From contig NZ_JAGGPN010000007.1 in NCBI RefSeq assembly GCF_018613795.1, positions 62,001-126,000 of the forward strand: DNA of 64,000 bases, read 5' to 3'. Both the position numbers and the translations under genes were made by a program. This document shows positions 58,151 through 64,000 of the stretch, piece by piece. Every line of letters begins with the position of its first letter. The first letter of the stretch is position 1. The stretch is from Arthrobacter sp. ISL-65. GTDB taxonomy: Bacteria; Actinomycetota; Actinomycetes; Actinomycetales; Micrococcaceae. The notes below the pieces were generated by a model. That model had not been told where the DNA came from and made no database searches. It saw nothing but the letters and a program-made list of their open reading frames with translations.

Positions 58151-59404
58151 CTATTCTTTCGTTCCGGCAGCGCCGGTGCCGGTGGCGCTGACTCCGGAAG
58201 CCCGGCGGCTGCTGAGCAGGTGGGCCACGACGATCTGCACCACGGCGATGACCAGGAGCAGCGCCAGCGGCAGTGTCCAGCTGCCCGTCGCGCTGTGCAG
58301 CAGGCCCATGCCGAACGGCCCGACGGTGGCCAGGAGATAGCCGGTGGACTGGGCCAGAGTGGACAGTGCCGTGGTCTCGGCGGTGTTCCGGCCGCTGCGG
58401 CTGATCATCACCATCACCAGAGGGAAGATGCCCAGCCCGAAGCCCAGCAGCACCGCCGGGATGATGGCCAGCGACACGGGAAGGAAGAGGAGCGCGGCGA
58501 TACCGGCCGTCATGGTGAGGGTGGCCAGGTAGACGGCGGGGCGCAGCATTCCCGGCCGGGACCCGATGGCGATCAGCACCATTCCGGCAGGTACCGAGAC
58601 CAGCTGCATGACGCCGAACATGAGGGCGCTGTCCGCCGCGCTGAGACCCATGGTGGTGAGCATGTACGGGAACCAGCTGAGCAGCGCGTAGGCCAGCAGC
58701 GCCTGCAGGGTGAAGATGCCGGTGAGCAGCCGCCCGGTCTTGGTGCGCAGCAACGGCCACGGGGAGATGTGTCCGGCTGTTTTCCGGGCAGTGTTGCGGT
58801 GGGCGTGCAGCGTCACGGGCAGGAAGCCCAGGAACGCGGACAGGGCGAGGATCCCGATGGTGCCCAGCCCGGCCGACGGCGACCCCAGCAGCTGCGACAG
58901 CGGAACCACGACTACAGCCATGACGGTGGCGCCGCTGGTCATGGTTACCGTGTAGACGGCCGTCATGAGCGAAGTCCGCGCGGCAAAGTGCTCCCGGATG
59001 AAGGACGGCATGGACACGTTGCAGACAGCAAGGCCAGACATCCCAATCACCGTGCCCACCACCAGCATTCCGGTGGTGGGAATACCCCGGAGCAGCAGCC
59101 CGCCTGCCAGCATGCCGAGAGAAAGCAGAATGGCCTTCTCGACGCCGAGCTTCCCGGTCAGCCATGACGTCGCGGCACCGGCCAGGGCGAAGCACAGCGT
59201 GGGAATAGAGGGGATGAGCGAGGCGACCAGCGGCCCGTAGCCCAGCACCTGCTGCAAATCGTGCAGCAGCGCCGAGGCGCCGGTGATGCCGGCCCTCAGG
59301 TTCAGGCCGATGAGGACCAGGGCAATAACGGCGGCCACGACGGCGGTGCGCGGCTTGGTCAGGTACGTGGCCGTGGTGGGAGGTGCTGAGGAAGTGGTCG
59401 CCAT
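58151..59404 (-). CDS. MFS transporter, CynX/NimT-like family
   Basis: 417 residues with 12 helices. The first helices (VIALVLIGLNLRAGITGASALL) and PLVASLIPSIPTLCFALAG match the cyanate/2-nitroimidazole (CynX, NimT) branch. No cyanase or related enzyme is adjacent, so the substrate is open. The ATG at 59404 is 6 nt after a TAACGT -10 (leaderless). It is co-transcribed with the FadR-type regulator. Confidence 0.88.
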   Translation of the reverse strand: MATTSSAPPTTATYLTKPRTAVVAAVIALVLIGLNLRAGITGASALLHDLQQVLGYGPLVASLIPSIPTLCFALAGAATSWLTGKLGVEKAILLSLGMLAGGLLLRGIPTTGMLVVGTVIGMSGLAVCNVSMPSFIREHFAARTSLMTAVYTVTMTSGATVMAVVVVPLSQLLGSPSAGLGTIGILALSAFLGFLPVTLHAHRNTARKTAGHISPWPLLRTKTGRLLTGIFTLQALLAYALLSWFPYMLTTMGLSAADSALMFGVMQLVSVPAGMVLIAIGSRPGMLRPAVYLATLTMTAGIAALLFLPVSLAIIPAVLLGFGLGIFPLVMVMISRSGRNTAETTALSTLAQSTGYLLATVGPFGMGLLHSATGSWTLPLALLLVIAVVQIVVAHLLSSRRASGVSATGTGAAGTKE

Positions 59405-59409
59405 CCCTT

Positions 59410-59438
59410 AACGTTAGACGTAAGACGTTTGATGTCTA
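59410..59438 (-). promoter_or_regulatory. Promoter and dyad before the MFS/FadR-type operon
   Basis: Minus-strand -10 TAACGT and -35 TAGACA flank repeated GACGT motifs. An outer TAGAC (59415-59419) and GTCTA (59434-59438) form an inverted repeat. Likely autoregulatory site of the FadR-type protein. Confidence 0.45.
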
Positions 59439-59546
59439 GAGTTTTGTGGGGAAACTCTCGCGGGCTCTTCCGGCCCGGGCATAGACTCGGGCCAGCAGGC
59501 GCGTCACGCGCAGGGACCAGTCAAGGGGAGAGGACGCCGTCCGGCC

Positions 59547-61214
59547 ATGACCGCCGAAGGCCTTGAAACGGAGAAAAAGTACGACGTCGGCTCCGATGCG
59601 GCACTGCCCGACCTCGCCGCAATCCCCGGTGTGGGCCGCGTGGGTGAGCCGCACGATACTGAACTGGAAGCCGTCTACTTCGACACGGAGGATCTGGTTC
59701 TCGCCTCCCGCCGCATCACGCTGCGGCGCAGGAGAGGCGGAGCCGATGCCGGCTGGCATGTGAAGCTGCCACCGGAGCCCGCGGCGGGCGCCGGGCCCGC
59801 ATCGGAAGAGGCGCCGGGAGCCCGCCGGGAGATCCACGCGCCGCTGGGCCAGGCCGACGTCGTTCCCGGGAAACTGCTGGCCCACCTGCACGCCTACCTC
59901 CGCGGATCGGATCCCGTGCCCGTGGCCCGCCTGAACACGCGGCGCACCACCCACGCCCTGTACGGGGACGACGGCATGCACCTCGCCGACTTTGCCGATG
60001 ACACCGTGGACGCCGAGCTTCTTCAGGGCGCCGGCCAGAAACCGGCAGGTGAGTCCGCCGGCCGGGAGCAGCAGTGGCGCGAATGGGAACTCGAGCTGGT
60101 TCACGGCCAGCCGGAGGTGTTCGCAGCGGCCGCGGAAGTCTTGTCCGCCGCAGGTGCCCGGCCGTCGGCGCACGAGTCCAAGCTTCGGCGCGCACTCGGC
60201 GAGGCGGCGCCGAAAGCTCCGGGCCCGGCCGAAACTGATGGCACGGCAGCAACTGAAGGCGGCGTAAAGCAGCCCGGCGGCAGGAAACCGGGCAAGAAGT
60301 GGCCGGCGTCCGCCGTCGTCAGCGCCTACCTGGACGGGCAGATCAGCGAAATCCTGGCCAATGACGCGCGGGTGCGGCTGGAGGAGCCGGATGCGGTCCA
60401 TGCGATGCGTTCAGCCACTCGCCGCGTGCGGTCTGCCCTGGCGGTTTACCGGAAGCTCTACGGCCGGGGCGCCGTGGGCAGGCTGCGCGACGAGCTCAAG
60501 TGGCTGGGCCGGATCCTCGGTACGCCCCGCGACGCCGAAGTCATGCTGGAGCGGCTGCGGACGCATACCGGCAAGCTTCCGCCGGGGGAGGCGGCCGACG
60601 ACGTGAAGCGGCGGATCGAGCGGGAGCTGGGCACAAGGCTGGACGCCGGTTACCGCAAGACGCAGGAGGTGCTCCTGACTGACCGCTACTTCCGCCTCCT
60701 CGACGACCTCGAATATTTCCGTGATCACCCGCCGGTCCGGCCGGCAGCTTCGGCGCCCGCACGCAAGGCCGCCCGCAAGCTGGTGGGCAAGCCCGTCAAA
60801 CGGCTGCGCCGTGCCCATAAGGCGGTTCTGCGGGCCAAGGACGGTGCCGGCGAAAGGCCCGGCATGGAGCTCAAAGACGCTACCGGGCACGAAACGGCGC
60901 TGCATCAGGTGCGGAAGGACGCCAAACGGCTGCGGCACGCCGCCGAGACCGTCGGTCCCGTCTTCGGCAAGCGTGCCACGAGGCTCGCCAAGGCCGCGCA
61001 CAAGCAGCAGAAGATCCTCGGCGACCACCACGACAGTGTGATGGCGCGGATCTTCCTGGGTAAGCTCGCCAGCGGCCCGGACCTGCCGGAACCGGTGGCT
61101 GCCGCCTACGGCTCGCTGCTGAAGCGGGAGCAAAAGAACACCGCCAAAGCCCAAGCCAAGTACCGCAAGGCGCACCGGAAGTCGCGGAAGCTGGTCCGGC
61201 GCGGAGTGGAATAG
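59547..61214 (+). CDS. CYTH-CHAD domain protein
   Basis: 555 residues. N-terminal CYTH domain (1-225) with the ExEKK signature LETEKKYDV, ITLRRRRGG, GWHVKLP and ELELVHG: a tunnel fold that binds polyphosphate-type ligands. A disordered linker (PGPAETDGTAATEGGVKQPGG) leads to the CHAD domain (about 255-545), helical and very rich in His/Arg/Lys (HAMRSATRRVRSALAVYRKLYG, HQVRKDAKRLRHAAETVGP, LGDHHDSVMARIFL), which binds inorganic polyphosphate. Followed after 9 bp by a PEP-synthase-like gene, probably co-transcribed. Confidence 0.93.
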   Translation: MTAEGLETEKKYDVGSDAALPDLAAIPGVGRVGEPHDTELEAVYFDTEDLVLASRRITLRRRRGGADAGWHVKLPPEPAAGAGPASEEAPGARREIHAPLGQADVVPGKLLAHLHAYLRGSDPVPVARLNTRRTTHALYGDDGMHLADFADDTVDAELLQGAGQKPAGESAGREQQWREWELELVHGQPEVFAAAAEVLSAAGARPSAHESKLRRALGEAAPKAPGPAETDGTAATEGGVKQPGGRKPGKKWPASAVVSAYLDGQISEILANDARVRLEEPDAVHAMRSATRRVRSALAVYRKLYGRGAVGRLRDELKWLGRILGTPRDAEVMLERLRTHTGKLPPGEAADDVKRRIERELGTRLDAGYRKTQEVLLTDRYFRLLDDLEYFRDHPPVRPAASAPARKAARKLVGKPVKRLRRAHKAVLRAKDGAGERPGMELKDATGHETALHQVRKDAKRLRHAAETVGPVFGKRATRLAKAAHKQQKILGDHHDSVMARIFLGKLASGPDLPEPVAAAYGSLLKREQKNTAKAQAKYRKAHRKSRKLVRRGVE

Positions 61215-61223
61215 CGGCGGCCG

Positions 61224-63890
61224 GTGGCTGAGCAGGCAGAGCGGCGCGCACCACGCCCGGTGGGGACTGTCATCAGCCTGGCCCGCGTGGACGCGGACAT
61301 GGTGCCTGAGGTGGGCGGCAAGGCTGCCAACCTCGGTGTCCTTATGGCCGCCGGAATGCCGGTCCCGCAGGGCTTCTGCGTCACCACGGCGGCCTATGGG
61401 CGGGTGGCGGCCGCGGCAGGATTGCAACCCTCCGAGCCGGCGGAGCAGACACGCGGCAGGCTGGCGTCGACTCCCATGCCCGAGGACATTATCGAAGCCA
61501 TCCTTGCCGCGTACGCCGGCCTGGGCGAGGACCTCCCGGTGGCCGTGCGCTCCTCCGCCACCGCGGAGGATCTTCCCGAAGCCAGCTTTGCCGGCCAGTT
61601 GGAGACTTACCTCAACGTTGTAAGCCCCGACCAGCTGTTGGACGCAGTTCGCAGCTGCTGGGCCTCCCTCTGGACCGACCGGGCGGTGGCCTACCGGGCA
61701 GACCACGGGATCGGTCAGCACTCGATCAGTATCGCCGTCGTTGTTCAGGAAATGGTCGACGCCGACGTGGCCGGCGTGATGTTCACGGCAAACCCGCTGA
61801 CCGGCCGGAGGAGGGAAACGGTAATCGACGCAGCGCCCGGACTCGGCGAGGCGCTGGTCAGCGGGGCTGTGAACCCGGACCAGTTCAGGGTTGACGCGGC
61901 CACCGGAGAGATCCTCCAGCGGAGCCTGGGTGACAAACGCACCGACATCCGGCCCGCTCTGGGCGGCGGGACACGGCTGTTGCGCCGGCAGGACGGTGGA
62001 GGGCAGGCGTGCCTGACGGATGAGCAGGTCCGCTCGCTGGCCAGTATCGGGACGCTTGCAGAAGAACTCTACGGCGAGCCGCAGGATCTGGAGTGGGCCA
62101 TCGCGGCGGACGGCGGGATCCGGGTGGTGCAATCCCGTCCGATAACTACGCTGTTTCCCCTGCCCGAGCCTGACAACCACGACGGCGGCGCCCGCGCCTA
62201 CCTGTGCGCCAGCCTGCTGCAGGGGCTGACCCGGCCGCTGACCCCCTTGGGTCTGGCATCCTTCACCCTTATGAGCGACAGTTCCCGGTCAGCAGGCAAC
62301 GGACCGGCGGCTTACCGATCCGCTCAGATCGGGATGCGCATGTTTGTGGATGTCACGTCCCTGCTGCGGAGCAAAGGCGGAAGGCGCGGCCTGCTGAGAG
62401 CCATGAAAGTGGCCGATGCCAGGTCTGTGGATGTGCTGGCCTATCTGGAGGCCGACCCCCGCTTCGCCCTCACCAGGGCATCCAAGTTGGCGTCGCTGAA
62501 ATCGGGGCTCCGGGCCTCGCCGCCCTTTGGCCTGGTGGCGCAGGTCCTGCGCGCCATGGTCAACCCCGCCGCCGCGCTGGAGCGGGTCAGGGAAGCGGAC
62601 CATGAGTTGGACCGGATGCTGGTGTTGCCGGAGCCGGCCTCTGGCGCCCGGCGGCTGGATTTCGTGGAACGCATCCTTACCAAAGAGATCACGCCCGCCG
62701 TGATGCGGGTACTGCCGCCTGCGGCCGCCGGGTATGTCTGGCTGGGTCTGGCCCGGCTGCTGCTGGGCCGGCTTGCGCAGGCCGGCGAGCTGCAGGGCGT
62801 ACTGCGCGGCTTGCCGCACAATGTGACCACAGAGATGGATCTGGAGCTCTGGCGGACCGCCACCTCAATCCGGGAGGACCCGGAGTCGGTCCGCGCACTG
62901 ACCGGGGAAGAGCCCCAGATACTGGCCGGCCGCTACGCGGACGGATCGTTGCCTGCCGCCTGCCAGAGCGCCCTGCGTGGCTTCCTCGCCAGATACGGAC
63001 ACCGCGCCGTGGCCGAAATTGACCTCGGCGTTCCCCGCTGGGGTGAGGACCCCGCCCACATTATCAACGCCTTGGCCAACTACCTGAAGCTGGCCGACCC
63101 GGCGTACGCACCGGACCGGCTATTCCGGCGGGCCGCAGAAAACGCCGAAGCCAAGGCGGCCGAGCTGGCCGCACGCGCTGCCCGGTCCAGGGGCAGGCTG
63201 TTCGGCAGGATAGTTGCCCACAGCCTGCGGCGCGCACGGGAAACCGCCGGCATGCGCGAGTACCCCAAGTTCCGGCTCATTGTGGCGTTCGCCGTCCTCC
63301 GCCGCCAGCTCCGGCAGGTGGGTGAGGAACTCGCGGACGCGGGCCGGATCCAGGTACCGGACGACGTATTCTTCCTGGACCTCACGGAAGCCCGCGTGGG
63401 TCTGCACGGCGCCGACCTTCGCGGACCCGTCGCCGAACGCCGCCAGAGCTACCAACGCGAAATGCGGCGCCGGCGCATCCCCCGGCTGCTGCTTTCCGAT
63501 GGCACCGACGTCGAAGCAGCCATGGCCGGACGGACCCGTGCGGCGTCGTCCGCGGCCGGGCAGCTGCAGCCCGGAACACTGGTGGGGACGGCGGCCTCCG
63601 TCGGTACCGTCACAGGCAAGGCACGGGTCATCCTAGACCCGGCCGGCGCCCAGCTGGAGCCAGGCGAAATCCTCGTTGCGCCGTCGACGGACCCTGGATG
63701 GACGCCTCTGTTCATGACCGCCGGGGCACTGGTCATGGAAATGGGCGGACCCATCTCCCACGGAGCGGTGGTGGCCCGCGAATACGGGATTCCCGCCGTC
63801 GTCGGAGTCCCCGACGCGACCATACGGATCAGGACCGGTGACACCGTCACCGTGGACGGAGCGGCGGGGACGGTCGTCGTGGAGGCATGA
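61224..63890 (+). CDS. PEP-synthase/rifampin-phosphotransferase-family enzyme
   Basis: 888 residues in three parts: an N-terminal ATP-grasp domain (VPEVGGKAANLGVLMAAGMP, AVRSSATAEDLPEASFAGQ, VVVQEMVDADVAGVMFTANP), a middle domain of about 420 residues (IGMRMFVDVTSLLRSKGGRR, LPHNVTTEMDLELW, GHRAVAEIDLGVPRW) and a C-terminal swivelling phosphohistidine domain with MGGPISHGAVVAREYGIPAV. There is no C-terminal PEP/pyruvate barrel, as in true PEP synthase. This ATP-grasp/middle/His layout is that of rifampin phosphotransferase, which inactivates rifamycins, so that is the better fit. GTG start with only a weak ribosome site. Confidence 0.8.
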   Translation: MAEQAERRAPRPVGTVISLARVDADMVPEVGGKAANLGVLMAAGMPVPQGFCVTTAAYGRVAAAAGLQPSEPAEQTRGRLASTPMPEDIIEAILAAYAGLGEDLPVAVRSSATAEDLPEASFAGQLETYLNVVSPDQLLDAVRSCWASLWTDRAVAYRADHGIGQHSISIAVVVQEMVDADVAGVMFTANPLTGRRRETVIDAAPGLGEALVSGAVNPDQFRVDAATGEILQRSLGDKRTDIRPALGGGTRLLRRQDGGGQACLTDEQVRSLASIGTLAEELYGEPQDLEWAIAADGGIRVVQSRPITTLFPLPEPDNHDGGARAYLCASLLQGLTRPLTPLGLASFTLMSDSSRSAGNGPAAYRSAQIGMRMFVDVTSLLRSKGGRRGLLRAMKVADARSVDVLAYLEADPRFALTRASKLASLKSGLRASPPFGLVAQVLRAMVNPAAALERVREADHELDRMLVLPEPASGARRLDFVERILTKEITPAVMRVLPPAAAGYVWLGLARLLLGRLAQAGELQGVLRGLPHNVTTEMDLELWRTATSIREDPESVRALTGEEPQILAGRYADGSLPAACQSALRGFLARYGHRAVAEIDLGVPRWGEDPAHIINALANYLKLADPAYAPDRLFRRAAENAEAKAAELAARAARSRGRLFGRIVAHSLRRARETAGMREYPKFRLIVAFAVLRRQLRQVGEELADAGRIQVPDDVFFLDLTEARVGLHGADLRGPVAERRQSYQREMRRRRIPRLLLSDGTDVEAAMAGRTRAASSAAGQLQPGTLVGTAASVGTVTGKARVILDPAGAQLEPGEILVAPSTDPGWTPLFMTAGALVMEMGGPISHGAVVAREYGIPAVVGVPDATIRIRTGDTVTVDGAAGTVVVEA

Positions 63891-63906
63891 CATGGCAGGA
63901 GGACGC

Positions 63907-64000
63907 GTGAGCACTTTCGTTCTTGTCCCGGGTGCCGGGGGAGTGGGCTGGTATTGGCACCGGTTGGTTCCGGTGCTGGAACGGCTGGGGCACCGGGCCA
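63907..64000 (+). CDS. Alpha/beta hydrolase, N-terminal part
   Basis: The frame runs off the window edge after 31 residues: STFVLVPGAGGVGWYWHRLVPVLERLG. The PGAGG oxyanion-hole turn and W-x-W-HRL strand-helix are typical of alpha/beta hydrolases of the esterase type. GTG 63907 is preceded by AGGAGG; ATG 63892 in the same frame is an alternative. Catalytic Ser, Asp and His lie outside. Confidence 0.75.
   Translation, partial: MSTFVLVPGAGGVGWYWHRLVPVLERLGHRA

Overview
The window is high-GC DNA with densely packed genes, frequent 4-8 bp start/stop overlaps and many apparently leaderless starts (a -10 box of the form TAnnnT about 6 nt before ATG). Gene content points to an actinobacterium of the Micrococcaceae, most likely Arthrobacter or Pseudarthrobacter: a menaquinone pathway with a MenJ-type reductase, an FprA-type ferredoxin reductase, a ferredoxin-type sulfite reductase with APS-reductase CysH, and SARP and DUF1206 proteins. 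This is inferred from gene content and codon bias; I could not run a search. No rRNA, tRNA, CRISPR array, prophage or insertion sequence was seen.

Layout. 1-7.1 kb: the tail of an MFS gene, then an operon with an IdeR/DtxR-like iron box (lipoprotein binding protein, two permeases, a fused double ATPase, an MFS transporter) that looks like a metallophore import/export unit. 7.2-8.5 kb: a two-gene module of unknown function (an exported disordered protein with a DDKGG motif plus a small protein with an HPGHPEQA-type motif). 9.1-11.8 kb: a translationally coupled methyltransferase-aminotransferase-AhpD-like operon. 12-13.7 kb: a PAP2 membrane phosphatase and small proteins. 13.8-17.2 kb: a second copy of the unknown module, directly downstream of an OmpR-type response regulator and histidine kinase. 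17.6-20.6 kb: an unusual SARP-receiver-LuxR hybrid regulator with a NarL-type kinase.

20.7-34.7 kb is a menaquinone region (menC, menD, isochorismate synthase, menG, a MenJ-like reductase, a polyprenyl diphosphate synthase). It is interrupted by a Tat-exported PhoX phosphatase flanked by repeat arrays, a MarR/YceI pair and a polar amino-acid ABC importer. 34.7-36.9 kb holds a structured AT-rich island, a decayed AbiEi/DUF559-like gene, a SUKH-like gene and a TRIC channel. 36.9-52.6 kb is a sulfur-assimilation region: chelatase, sulfite reductase, cysH, cysD, cysN, an SsuABC-like importer, cysG and fprA, with rtcB and a large exported repeat protein embedded. Three promoters there share one geometry and a common upstream motif, suggesting a sulfur regulon. 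52.7-64 kb: an SRPBCC fusion, membrane proteins, an AI-2E-family permease, an MFS/FadR-type pair, a CYTH-CHAD protein, a rifampin-phosphotransferase/PEP-synthase-like enzyme and the start of an alpha/beta hydrolase.

Four kinds of palindromic or tandem repeats are scattered between genes. One palindrome has become part of a permease coding sequence. The most interesting leads are the duplicated DDKGG/HPGHPEQA module with its own two-component system, the hybrid SARP regulator with twin CGAGTACTCG sites, and the shared sulfur promoter motif.
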